Below are positions 7,233-14,347 of a stretch of DNA of 17,905 bases, one piece after another. Every line of letters starts with the position of its first letter. Within the stretch, counting starts at the first letter, position 1. The translations under genes and the position numbers were made by a program. Under the pieces are notes generated by a model. It made no database searches. It was not told the DNA's origin and was given only the letters and a program-made list of their open reading frames with translations. This stretch comes from an uncultured Chitinophagaceae bacterium (lineage in GTDB: Bacteria > Bacteroidota > Bacteroidia > Chitinophagales > Chitinophagaceae), in the NCBI GenBank assembly GCA_937919945.1, contig CALESY010000005.1:1-17905 (forward strand), written 5' to 3'.

Positions 7233-8486
7233 ATGACAAGATTACTCATATTCTTAGGCATTTTTTTATTAGCAGAGTATTATGCCTACACGGTAGTACG
7301 AAGTGCTATGCGCACACTACCACCAAATGCCAAAACCATACTGACCGTAGTATATGTATTGCTCACCATCATCACATGGGCGGGCTTCTTCTCTTTCAGG
7401 TTTATAGACTGGGCAAAAGTACCGCACCTGCTGCGCAATATATATGTAGCATTTACACTGGGCTTTATTGTTGGCAAAGCACTGATACTGATAGTAATGC
7501 TTGGCGATGAAGTACGACGCTTTTTTGTTTGGATATGGGGCATATTCAGCAAGCCTGCTATTGCTGCTACTGCAGCCCCTGAGGTTGCAGGCAATGGTAT
7601 CACCCGTTCGGTATTTATACAACGTGTGGCATTGATATTGGGAGGTACAGCTTTAGGCGGTTTCATGTACGGTATTACTAACCGATACAATTATAAGATA
7701 CGCCTTATACAGCTATCGCTGAAAAACCTGCCTGAGGCTTTCAGAGGCATGAAGATTGTACAGATTTCAGACATACATAGCGGTAGTTTCGATAGCCATC
7801 ATGCTGTGCAACGCGGCGTAGAAAAAGTGCTGGCAGAAAAACCCGACATGATATTCTTTACAGGCGACCTTGTAAATAATAAAGCAGACGAGATACAACC
7901 TTATACCGACATATTTGCCAAACTTAGCGCACCGCTTGGCGTGTACAGCATTTTAGGCAACCATGACTATGGCGACTATGTGCAATGGCCTGATGCCGAA
8001 GCGAAAGCTAAAAACCTGCAGTGGTTGAAAGACACGCACGGTAAAATGGGCTGGCGCTTGTTGATGAATGAGCACGTGGTAATAGAAAAAGGCAATGATA
8101 AAGTAGCCGTTGTTGGTATAGAAAACTGGGGTGCGAAAGCAGGATTTCCTAAATATGGCAAGATGGACGAAGCCTATGCAGGACTAGCAGAAAAGAACAT
8201 TCCGTTCAAGATGCTGCTATCGCACGACCCATCTCATTGGGATGCGGAAGTACGCAAAACATATACTGATATAGATATCACGTTCAGCGGACACACACAC
8301 GGTATGCAACTTGGCGTAGAAATACCAGGCCTGAAATGGAGCCCTGTACAATATGTATACAAAAAATGGGCTGGCCTCTATCAAGAGGGCGAGCAATACC
8401 TGTACGTAAACCGCGGATTTGGTTTCCTCGGCTACCCCGGCAGGTTAGGCATACTACCTGAAATAACGGTGGTTGAATTAGTTTAA
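7233..8486 (+). CDS. Membrane-anchored metallophosphoesterase (YkuE-like)
   Basis: A 417-residue protein. The N-terminal part (residues 1-105) has three or four hydrophobic helices (about 4-22, 33-53, 68-92 and 95-105), with another hydrophobic stretch at 128-148. The C-terminal calcineurin-like phosphoesterase domain has the complete dinuclear metal site: D180-H182 (SDIHSG), D212 (TGDLVNN), N243-H244-D245 (LGNHDYG), H331-D332 (LSHDPSHW) and H354/H356 (SGHTHGMQ). This architecture matches YkuE-type membrane phosphoesterases, whose proposed substrates include UDP-diacylglucosamine-like lipids or phosphodiesters. The substrate here is not determined. It is probably translationally coupled to the FMN reductase gene. 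Its stop codon overlaps the 3' end of the minus-strand ORF at 8478. Confidence 0.92.
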   Translation: MTRLLIFLGIFLLAEYYAYTVVRSAMRTLPPNAKTILTVVYVLLTIITWAGFFSFRFIDWAKVPHLLRNIYVAFTLGFIVGKALILIVMLGDEVRRFFVWIWGIFSKPAIAATAAPEVAGNGITRSVFIQRVALILGGTALGGFMYGITNRYNYKIRLIQLSLKNLPEAFRGMKIVQISDIHSGSFDSHHAVQRGVEKVLAEKPDMIFFTGDLVNNKADEIQPYTDIFAKLSAPLGVYSILGNHDYGDYVQWPDAEAKAKNLQWLKDTHGKMGWRLLMNEHVVIEKGNDKVAVVGIENWGAKAGFPKYGKMDEAYAGLAEKNIPFKMLLSHDPSHWDAEVRKTYTDIDITFSGHTHGMQLGVEIPGLKWSPVQYVYKKWAGLYQEGEQYLYVNRGFGFLGYPGRLGILPEITVVELV

Positions 8487-8675
8487 CACCCTTTTGAAAA
8501 GCTGTGCCATCAGTTCGGGGCGAGGAGACAGTAAGTCTGCCGCTGCCTCTTGCAAGTATGGCTTCATGTCTTGTACCAAATCCGTCAACACATCGCTTTT
8601 AGCGTCTTGCATCTGCATCACTATTGGTTTTTCGGGTATTTTCTCTGTAAAATGCTTAAGTAAAGTTTTCCTCAT
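8478..8675 (-). CDS. Small hypothetical protein
   Basis: A 65-residue Lys/Glu/Leu-rich, probably helical protein with no recognisable domain (MRKTLLKHFTEKIPEKP... AAADLLSPRPELMAQLFKRVLN). It fits between two convergent genes, overlaps the end of the phosphoesterase gene by 9 nt, and has protein-like composition. I lean towards a real gene over a shadow of the plus strand, where the overlapping ORF has Ser/Cys/Lys-rich nonsense composition. There is no signal peptide. The start is preceded by an A/T-rich leader without a clear ribosome binding site. Confidence 0.45.
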   Translation of the reverse strand: MRKTLLKHFTEKIPEKPIVMQMQDAKSDVLTDLVQDMKPYLQEAAADLLSPRPELMAQLFKRVLN

Positions 8676-8817
8676 TAAAAAACGGCTTTAGGAAATAAAA
8701 CGCATGATTATTCCTTTTATTGTATCTGCTAAAATATTTTTAACAGCTATTTACTAACTTTTCTGCCACAATCATCGTCAGGCAATAACTTTTAGCTGCA
8801 ATGGTTGTTATAACAAT

Positions 8818-9723
8818 ATGGAAACCATAGGCATTACGGGCGGTACGGGGCTGATAGGCAGAACGCTGACTAAACTGTTGACAGACAGAGGATACAAAAT
8901 CATCATCTTTACCCGAAAGCCAAAGGATAGCACTGGCAATATCAGCTATGCCTATTGGGATGCTTATAAACAAGCCATTGACACGGCTGCCCTGCAAGAA
9001 GTTGATACCATGCTGCATCTGGCAGGTGAAGGCGTTGCCGATAAACGTTGGACTACCCAACGCAAGCGTGAAATATTAGAAAGCCGTACCATCGGTACAT
9101 CGTTCATAGCTTCTCAACTATTGCAACATGCACCACGTTGCAAGGCGTTTATATCATCTTCGGCTATTGGGTATTATGGTGCAGATAATAGTATTGCGCC
9201 ATTTACAGAAACAGCCAATCCGTCTGCCGATTTCCTTGGCACTACATGCAAAGCATGGGAAGAAGCAAGCCTGCCGCTTGAGGGCAAAGTACGCAGAGTG
9301 TTATTGCGTATAGGCATTGTACTGAGTAATGATGGTGGCGCGTTCAAAGAATTTGTAAAGCCGGTAAAATTTGGCATCGCACCACTACTGGGTGGCGGAC
9401 ACCAAACAGTTAGCTGGGTACATATTGATGATGTAGCTACCATGTTTATATATGCATTGGAAAATGAAAACATGCAAGGCATATACAATGCAGTAGCACC
9501 CGCACCAGTATCGCAACGTTTATTGATGTTTACCATCAGGCATTATGCAAAAAGCTTTAGTATACCCTTTCCTGTTCCTGCATTTGTATTAAAACTGATG
9601 CTGGGCGAAATGAGCATTGAAGTATTAAAGAGTGCTACCGTCAGTAGCCAAAAGATAGAAGATGCAGGCTTCCCATTCCGCTACCCTACTATAGGCAAAG
9701 CAATTGAGCAATTGATGGGATGA
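8818..9723 (+). CDS. TIGR01777-family NAD-dependent epimerase/oxidoreductase (YfcH/SDR39U1-like)
   Basis: A 301-residue extended short-chain dehydrogenase-like protein. The nucleotide-binding GGTGLIG is at residues 8-14 after a single beta strand. Family signatures follow: HLAGEGVADKRWT (67-79), ESRTIGTSFI and SSSAIGYYG (113-121, with the tyrosine of the SDR active site in YYG). The C-terminal part (VLRIGIVLSNDGGAFKEF, GGGHQTVSWVHIDDVA, GIYNAVAPAPVS) matches the rest of the family including the DUF1731-like end. The reaction is unknown for the whole family. The gene is preceded by a partial -7-like TAACTTTT and meets the next minus-strand gene with no spacer. Confidence 0.9.
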   Translation: METIGITGGTGLIGRTLTKLLTDRGYKIIIFTRKPKDSTGNISYAYWDAYKQAIDTAALQEVDTMLHLAGEGVADKRWTTQRKREILESRTIGTSFIASQLLQHAPRCKAFISSSAIGYYGADNSIAPFTETANPSADFLGTTCKAWEEASLPLEGKVRRVLLRIGIVLSNDGGAFKEFVKPVKFGIAPLLGGGHQTVSWVHIDDVATMFIYALENENMQGIYNAVAPAPVSQRLLMFTIRHYAKSFSIPFPVPAFVLKLMLGEMSIEVLKSATVSSQKIEDAGFPFRYPTIGKAIEQLMG

Positions 9724-10929
9724 TTATTTGTAAGCATAATCGCTCAGGTACTCGTAGTCGGGCGTCAACTTTCCATTTTCGCAAATGGTGGCTCTGCGGA
9801 TGATATCACTATTACCGCTCAATAATTCATTCAGCACAAATTTTTCGAAATGTGCACCAAAATATTGCGACGCATCGCGAGGTAACTCGTTCGGCAGGTT
9901 ATCTACCGCCATTACATCAATAGTATTCCTATCGTTCAAGTAGGGTGCTACCTGCTCACCTGTTTTGCGGTCTATTCCATATACGGGATTGGCAATGGTT
10001 GATGCACCTGTGTTGATGGGTACAGAACCATCGATATCGCAAGTGATATCTGCTATAACACTCACACGCCAGTCGCTGCGTTGAATATCTTTTTTCTCAA
10101 ACAGACGGGCAATGTCATTATCCCAATAAATACCATTCATCAAAATATCCGTTTGCGGAATGTATTTGGAGAACAGGCACTTATAAGCATGCGGGTTGGC
10201 ATGAAAATCATTGCGCGAAAAAAGATCGTTGTCTTTGCGGGCATAAAGGTCTCCACCCTTCAGGTGAGTGTAAACAGGATAATCGTACTGGTGTGTGAGA
10301 AAATCTTCGGGCTCAACAGATTCAATATCGAAATGCGTCATCACCTCAACAATACCACTTGCCACTTTGCCGGAGCCGGTAACCACTATTTTGATATTGG
10401 GCAGTTTTACTTGTTCGTAAGCGCGCAGTAAGTCTGCAAAGCCCGATACCTGGTGCGCTGCAGGCAGGTGGTACAATCCAAACTTTTTGCCATAAGCCAG
10501 CAAGCCATTGTGCGCACCTACTACACCTGCGTAATACCCAAAGCCAAGTATGCGCTGTTCATCTATGTGCGTCAGGCATTCGTAGTCTATCATGCGGATG
10601 CGCTTATCTATGAGCGCGTGCATCAGTTTTTGGTTGTAAGGTTGTTTCTTTTTGGTATGCGAGAAGAAGAAATAAGTTTTATCAGCTATCAGGCTATCGA
10701 CAGGTACTTCTTTTATGCCAATTAACACATCACAATCACTTAGGTCAGTTTGTAGCGGTATGCCTGCTGCTGTATAGTCTGCATCGGGTATGCACCTGTC
10801 TGGCGATGGCTCTGCCACTATCTGCAATCCGGGGTATTTCTGCATTATCTGCACACATTGTTGCGGTGTGAGGGCAACACGGGTATCTGGTGGCGATTTC
10901 CTTTCACGAATCAAACCTATACGAATCAT
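9724..10929 (-). CDS. Lysine-ketoglutarate reductase/AlaDH-like NAD(P)-dependent dehydrogenase
   Basis: A 401-residue AlaDH/PNT-fold protein. The N-terminal half has IRIGLIRERKSPPDTRVALTP (R18 in the substrate-site position), IKEVP and FFFSHTKKKQPYN (H91). It continues with MIDYECLT and FGYYAGVVGAHNGLLAYGKK, a series I recognise from the lysine-ketoglutarate reductase part of saccharopine-forming enzymes. The Rossmann loop is GSGKVASG (185-192). The C-terminal part (ADITCDIDGSVPINTGASTIANPVYGID) fits the AlaDH/PNT C-terminal domain. The likely reaction is reversible, NAD(P)-linked formation of an opine-type amino acid such as saccharopine. Alanine dehydrogenase activity is less likely but not excluded. 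No saccharopine dehydrogenase partner is visible in the window. Confidence 0.8.
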   Translation of the reverse strand: MIRIGLIRERKSPPDTRVALTPQQCVQIMQKYPGLQIVAEPSPDRCIPDADYTAAGIPLQTDLSDCDVLIGIKEVPVDSLIADKTYFFFSHTKKKQPYNQKLMHALIDKRIRMIDYECLTHIDEQRILGFGYYAGVVGAHNGLLAYGKKFGLYHLPAAHQVSGFADLLRAYEQVKLPNIKIVVTGSGKVASGIVEVMTHFDIESVEPEDFLTHQYDYPVYTHLKGGDLYARKDNDLFSRNDFHANPHAYKCLFSKYIPQTDILMNGIYWDNDIARLFEKKDIQRSDWRVSVIADITCDIDGSVPINTGASTIANPVYGIDRKTGEQVAPYLNDRNTIDVMAVDNLPNELPRDASQYFGAHFEKFVLNELLSGNSDIIRRATICENGKLTPDYEYLSDYAYK

Positions 10930-10935
10930 CTTACT

Positions 10936-10943
10936 TACATTTG
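10936..10943 (+). promoter_or_regulatory. Candidate -7 box of hscB
   Basis: TACATTTG matches TAnnTTTG exactly and lies 33 nt before the hscB ATG, just outside the start of the divergent dehydrogenase gene. No TTG is seen at -33. A second near-match (TATAATTTG, 10964-10972) lies closer to the ATG. Confidence 0.4.
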
Positions 10944-10976
10944 TACGCGTAAAGATAAGCTACTATAATTTGCAGT

Positions 10977-11510
10977 ATGGACAACTATTTTGAATTATAT
11001 GAAATACCCGTTAGCTTTTCGCCAGATGCTGCATTGGTAAAAAAGAAATACTATGAGCTGAGCCGCCGCTACCACCCTGACAGATATACACTGGCAAGTG
11101 ATACCGAGCAGGCAACAGCACTACGCATAGCTGCATTGAATAATGATGCATATAAAACACTACAAAATGGAGATGCCCTGATGGCATACATCCTGAAACT
11201 GAATGGCATGCTGGAAGATGAGGAGAAATATAACCTGCCACCCGATTTTTTGATGGAGATGATGGACCTGAATGAAATTATCAGTGAATATGAAATGGAG
11301 CCGGATAATGAAATATTAAAAAAACAAGCCAATGATATGCTGGCATCGCAAATGCAGGACTGGCTGTTATCTGCCAAACCATTGACAGAGAAATTTAATA
11401 ATGGCGATACTTCCGCAGCATTATTGTTACAGATAAAAGATAGCTATTTCCGTAAAAAATATCTGTTGCGCATTTCGGAAAGAATAAATACATTTGCAGC
11501 CCCTCGCTGA
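10977..11510 (+). CDS. hscB: Fe-S assembly co-chaperone HscB (J-domain protein)
   Basis: A 177-residue J-domain co-chaperone. It would deliver the IscU-type scaffold to a Hsp70 partner (HscA or DnaK) and stimulate its ATPase during iron-sulfur cluster transfer in the cytoplasm. The N-terminal J domain spans about residues 3-68, with the essential HPD at 33-35 (SRRYHPDRYT) and LNNDAYKTLQN in helix III. The C-terminal three-helix HscB domain follows (about 85-172; LPPDFLMEMMDLNE is the family segment that contacts the scaffold). The length matches HscB (about 170-180). No isc or suf genes lie in the window. The tRNA-Leu gene starts 8 nt past the stop and is probably cotranscribed. Confidence 0.93.
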   Translation: MDNYFELYEIPVSFSPDAALVKKKYYELSRRYHPDRYTLASDTEQATALRIAALNNDAYKTLQNGDALMAYILKLNGMLEDEEKYNLPPDFLMEMMDLNEIISEYEMEPDNEILKKQANDMLASQMQDWLLSAKPLTEKFNNGDTSAALLLQIKDSYFRKKYLLRISERINTFAAPR

Positions 11511-11518
11511 ACAAGCAC

Positions 11519-11602
11519 GCCCAGATGGCGGAATTGGTAGACGCGCTAGACTCAAAATCTGGTTTTCGCAAGGGAGTGCAGGTTCGATTCCTGTTCTGGG
11601 CA
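11519..11602 (+). tRNA. tRNA-Leu (anticodon CAA)
   Basis: A type II tRNA folded by hand. The acceptor GCCCAGA / TCTGGGC is perfect. The D arm closes with GCG / CGC around GAATTGGTAGA. The anticodon stem CTAGA / TCTGG has one G-U pair and encloses the loop CTCAAAA with anticodon CAA at 11553-11555. A long variable arm (TTTTCGCAAGGGAGT) and a T arm GCAGG-TTCGATT-CCTGT follow. The long variable arm and CAA anticodon identify leucine (UUG codons). The discriminator is A11602 and the 3' CCA is not encoded (ACT follows). Confidence 0.96.
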
Positions 11603-11614
11603 CTGAGTCCTTTG

Positions 11615-11645
11615 AAAAACACCCGCTCTTTTAGTGGGTGTTTTT
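11615..11645 (+). terminator. Intrinsic terminator after hscB/tRNA-Leu
   Basis: A 13-bp stem (AAAAACACCCGCT / AGTGGGTGTTTTT, one G-U pair) with loop CTTTT is followed by TATTTT. This is the strongest terminator in the window and would end the hscB-tRNA transcript. Confidence 0.92.
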
Positions 11646-11686
11646 ATTTTAATATTGAATAGTATATTGCAATCAAACGTCAATAC

Positions 11687-12208
11687 ATGACAACTCTTAT
11701 CAGATATAGTATTTTAATACTAGTTACTGCGGTTACTGTTTTTCAACATAATCTTTTCGCTCAAACAACTAAAACACCTGTAATAATTAATGGTGTTAGA
11801 TTTGAATTACTTGGAAGTTGGGAACACATTAATTCTAACGAGGAATCAGGACAATATGGCTTTCTTGAAAGAGAATCAAATATAAACATAGCGATATCTG
11901 TGAGGAAACCTGAAAAGATGGAGTTTTATAAATCAGAATTAAAAGGATTTGATTTAATTCAGGCTTTTTATAAATGGGATTCAGAATATTGGGCGAAAGA
12001 CACAAATTATAAAGTATCAAAAATGTCTGAAGACAGACTAAATTATTTCATCGTGTGGAGTATTAAAATTCCACAAGGTGAAAATATTTTTTTATTTGGT
12101 TTGAAATCAGATAAGATAATAAACATATCACTTAATAGAAGTAGTGGAAAGAAAAAAATGAATGACGCTGAGGCAATAAATTTTCTAAAAAATATTTATC
12201 TCAATTAA
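11687..12208 (+). CDS. AT-rich secreted hypothetical protein
   Basis: A 173-residue protein with a signal peptide (hydrophobic 7-20, cleavage probably at FAQ, residues 24-26). The mature part starts TTKTPVIINGVRFELLGSWEHINSNEESGQYGF, which looks like the opening strands of a small beta sandwich as in PsbP/DUF1795-like proteins. That resemblance is weak and I do not assign a family. Its base composition is visibly more AT-rich than the neighbouring methyltransferase or hscB, and its codons favour A/T endings. It sits just behind a tRNA terminator, which fits a recently acquired orphan. It is preceded by TATATTGC (an imperfect -7 box) and followed at 37 nt by a membrane protein gene. Confidence 0.7.
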   Translation: MTTLIRYSILILVTAVTVFQHNLFAQTTKTPVIINGVRFELLGSWEHINSNEESGQYGFLERESNINIAISVRKPEKMEFYKSELKGFDLIQAFYKWDSEYWAKDTNYKVSKMSEDRLNYFIVWSIKIPQGENIFLFGLKSDKIINISLNRSSGKKKMNDAEAINFLKNIYLN

Positions 12209-12244
12209 GGAATACAGATTAATCAAATAGCAAATTCAAAAACA

Positions 12245-12643
12245 TTGCAAAATCTCATTTCCACCCTCACCACCAACCCCAAGAGTATCTTTTTAATAGA
12301 TGGTGTTGGGGCTATTGTGAGTGCATTGTTATTGTCAGTATTGTTAGGACAGAACGTCGCTGTTTTTGGCATACCACAAGCAGTGCTATATAAATTAGCT
12401 GCATTAGCAAGTGTGTTTGCTTTGTATTCTCTATGCTGTTATTTCTTTCTACTAGGCAATTACAAACCCTACTTGCGTATTATTGCTTTCGCCAATTTGC
12501 TGTATTGCACTATCACATTGGTATTAGTGTTTGTATTTTATCAACAACTAACCCTCTTTGGTATTTTGTACTTCATCAACGAAAAGATAGTTGTAGGTAG
12601 TTTGGTATATCTTGAGCTGAAAGCTTCACGGCCTTCTGAATAG
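12245..12643 (+). CDS. Small four-helix membrane protein
   Basis: A 132-residue protein with about four transmembrane helices (near 17-34, 45-68, 76-98 and 102-122). Charged or polar patches such as FLIDGVGA and LRIIAFANLLYC look like a family of Bacteroidota hypothetical membrane proteins that I cannot name functionally. The frame is open back to the stop of the upstream gene and contains no ATG. The start must be TTG at 12245 or a rarer codon such as ATT at 12218. The TTG choice gives MQNLISTLTTNPKSIFLIDG. It lies 36 nt after the upstream gene and may share its transcript. There are no catalytic motifs. Confidence 0.7.
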   Translation: MQNLISTLTTNPKSIFLIDGVGAIVSALLLSVLLGQNVAVFGIPQAVLYKLAALASVFALYSLCCYFFLLGNYKPYLRIIAFANLLYCTITLVLVFVFYQQLTLFGILYFINEKIVVGSLVYLELKASRPSE

Positions 12644-12677
12644 CTGACATATCTTCATTACCTTTAGCCCAATCAAT

Positions 12678-13859
12678 ATGTCTGCATATACTACAAAAGC
12701 ACCTGTTACAATTACATGCCACAAGCGATTGGCTCCTTATCTGGAAGCTGAGGTGCGTGCACTGGGTTTTGAGATACAAGAAACATTTATTACCGGCGTG
12801 AAGCTACATGCAAGTATAAATGAGTGTATAATACTCAATCTGAATCTGCGGTGCGCAAGCCAGGTGCTGTACAGCATCAAACAGTTTCGCGCGCAGGATG
12901 CGGATGATGTGTACAATGTGGTAAAAAACATTGTTTGGGAAAACCTGCTGGATGATGAGGGTTATTTTTCGGTAACGGGCAACGTGATGAACGAAACCAT
13001 CAACAACAGCATGTTTGCCAACCTGCGGGTAAAGGATGCCGTTATAGACCGTATGCGTGAGCGTACCGGCAACCGCCCCTCAACAGGGGCAGAACTGACA
13101 GGGGCAGTGATACATCTATTTTGGAAAAATGAAGATGCGGAAATATTCATAGACACATCTGGCGACTCACTGGCCAGACACGGCTATCGAAAAATACCCG
13201 GGCGTGCACCCATGCTTGAGGCATTGGCAAGTGCATGTATCTACGCAAGTAAATGGGACAAGCAAAGCCCCTTCATCAACCCCATGTGCGGCTCTGGTAC
13301 ATTGGCGATAGAAGCCGCACTGATAGCATCGGATACCATGCCGGGCTTATTTCGCACCAATTATGCTTTTATGCACCTGAAAGGCTACGATGAGGAAGTG
13401 TACCTGCAAGAGATGGAGAGGCTGGATAAGAAAATAAAAGAAGTAAAAGGGCTACAGATAATAGCAACGGACATCAGCACACAAGCCATAGCTAATGCGA
13501 AGAAAAATGCCATAGCAGCAGGTGTTGCAGATATGATACAGTTTGAAGTATGCGACTTTGCTGCAACAAAAGCGCCGCAGGATGCTGCCGGCATTATGAT
13601 GATAAACCCCGAATATGGCGAGCGGCTTGGCGAATTGGAAGAACTGGAAGGAACATACAGCCAAATCGGCGATTTTATGAAGCAACAATGCAAAGGATAT
13701 CATGGCTATGTATTTACAGGCAACATGGAGCTTGCTAAAAAAATTGGCCTGAAAGCCAAACGCAGAATAGAGTTTTACAACGCTACCATCGATTGCCGCT
13801 TGTTGGAATACGAACTGTATGCCGGTACGCGAAGAACTGATAAAGATACTAACGTCTGA
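12678..13859 (+). CDS. THUMP-domain class I SAM-dependent RNA methyltransferase (RlmL/TrmN-like)
   Basis: A 393-residue RNA methyltransferase. Residues about 45-160 fit a THUMP RNA-binding domain (FSVTGNVMNETINNSMFANLRVKDAVIDRMRE). The catalytic domain has SAM motif I NPMCGSGTLAIEAA (201-214), the acidic ribose-binding strand IIATDIS (261-267) and motif IV NPEYGERLGE (310-319). Family members act on exocyclic N2 of guanosine in rRNA or tRNA. By family resemblance it may target 23S rRNA in the manner of RlmL, without the second (RlmK) half. Motif IV normally reads NPPY and has Glu at the third position here. A near -7 box TACCTTTA precedes the gene at 12659-12666. Confidence 0.9.
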   Translation: MSAYTTKAPVTITCHKRLAPYLEAEVRALGFEIQETFITGVKLHASINECIILNLNLRCASQVLYSIKQFRAQDADDVYNVVKNIVWENLLDDEGYFSVTGNVMNETINNSMFANLRVKDAVIDRMRERTGNRPSTGAELTGAVIHLFWKNEDAEIFIDTSGDSLARHGYRKIPGRAPMLEALASACIYASKWDKQSPFINPMCGSGTLAIEAALIASDTMPGLFRTNYAFMHLKGYDEEVYLQEMERLDKKIKEVKGLQIIATDISTQAIANAKKNAIAAGVADMIQFEVCDFAATKAPQDAAGIMMINPEYGERLGELEELEGTYSQIGDFMKQQCKGYHGYVFTGNMELAKKIGLKAKRRIEFYNATIDCRLLEYELYAGTRRTDKDTNV

Positions 13860-13864
13860 TGCCT

Positions 13865-13872
13865 TATATTTG
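13865..13872 (+). promoter_or_regulatory. Candidate -7 box before the 50-aa peptide gene
   Basis: TATATTTG is an exact TAnnTTTG match, 24 nt upstream of the ATG at 13897 and only 5 nt past the methyltransferase stop. No TTG -33 element is seen. Confidence 0.4.
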
Positions 13873-13896
13873 TAATAACACAAAAAACAAAGAACT

Positions 13897-14049
13897 ATGT
13901 CATTACTGAACGGCGGAAAGAATAATAACAAGAAAGGTAATAAAGGCGCAAAACCAGCAGCACCCGGCGCAAAAACATTCATAAAACCCGGCAAGACAGC
14001 CAACATCAGCAAAAAGCCCATTAAAACAGGTGGCACAAGGGGAAGTTAA
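13897..14049 (+). CDS. Small basic low-complexity peptide (50 aa)
   Basis: A 50-codon ORF beginning MSLLNGGKNNNKKGNKG and ending KTGGTRGS. It is rich in Lys, Gly, Asn, Pro and Ala, has no acidic residue and only one aromatic (F28), so it is strongly cationic and probably disordered. It may bind nucleic acid or ribosomes; that is inference from charge only. A good -7 box and an A-rich leader (CACAAAAAACAAAGAACT) support expression. Its 3' end overlaps a possible ATG (14030) of the following gene, suggesting coupling. I know no named family, although short basic ORFs of this kind occur next to housekeeping genes in Bacteroidota. Confidence 0.6.
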   Translation: MSLLNGGKNNNKKGNKGAKPAAPGAKTFIKPGKTANISKKPIKTGGTRGS

Positions 14050-14347
14050 CAGAGTATCAATTTTGAAAAAAGTACTGGTAATAGGCAGGCACAGGAGTAT
14101 GTTGGCATCTGTATTAGAGATGCTGCATAACAGTGGGTACGCTGCCTTCGGCACCACAACCGATGCGCAAGCTATCGAGATGTTTACTACATTATTGCCT
14201 GATGCTGTAGTTATAGGTGGTGGCGTAGAGTATGCAAGCAGGGTAATATTTCATAATCAATTTAAAGACAAAAAGCCCGATGTAGTGATAATAGACGCGC
14301 ATCCAAACACGTTGGTACAAGAACTACATCAGGCATTTCACAAGTAA
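14030..14347 (+). CDS. Receiver-like protein lacking the phosphoacceptor
   Basis: A protein of up to 105 residues with the alternating beta/alpha pattern of a CheY-like domain: KKVLVIGRHRSML (strand 1), GYAAFGTTTDAQAIEMF (strand 2 and helix 2), PDAVVIGGGVEY (strand 3) and PDVVIIDAHP (strand 4). The acidic pair expected after strand 1 is absent (GRH). The position after strand 3 that should be the phosphorylated Asp is Gly. It therefore looks like a pseudo-receiver that cannot be phosphorylated conventionally. The start is ATG 14030, overlapping the upstream 50-aa gene by 20 nt. A TTG at 14063 (LKKVLVIG) is an alternative that trims the tail with no fold role. No histidine kinase is nearby. 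It abuts the GNAT gene 3' end. Confidence 0.6.
   Translation: MAQGEVNRVSILKKVLVIGRHRSMLASVLEMLHNSGYAAFGTTTDAQAIEMFTTLLPDAVVIGGGVEYASRVIFHNQFKDKKPDVVIIDAHPNTLVQELHQAFHK

Noticed and set aside
11519..12208. Integrative element at tRNA-Leu
   Set aside because: No integrase, no excision gene and no second copy of the tRNA 3' end were found; only base composition points that way.
13452..14036. 194-residue minus-strand ORF over the methyltransferase 3' end
   Set aside because: It is opposite conserved methyltransferase motifs and the 50-aa gene; its Phe/Leu/Cys-rich composition is typical of a shadow frame.
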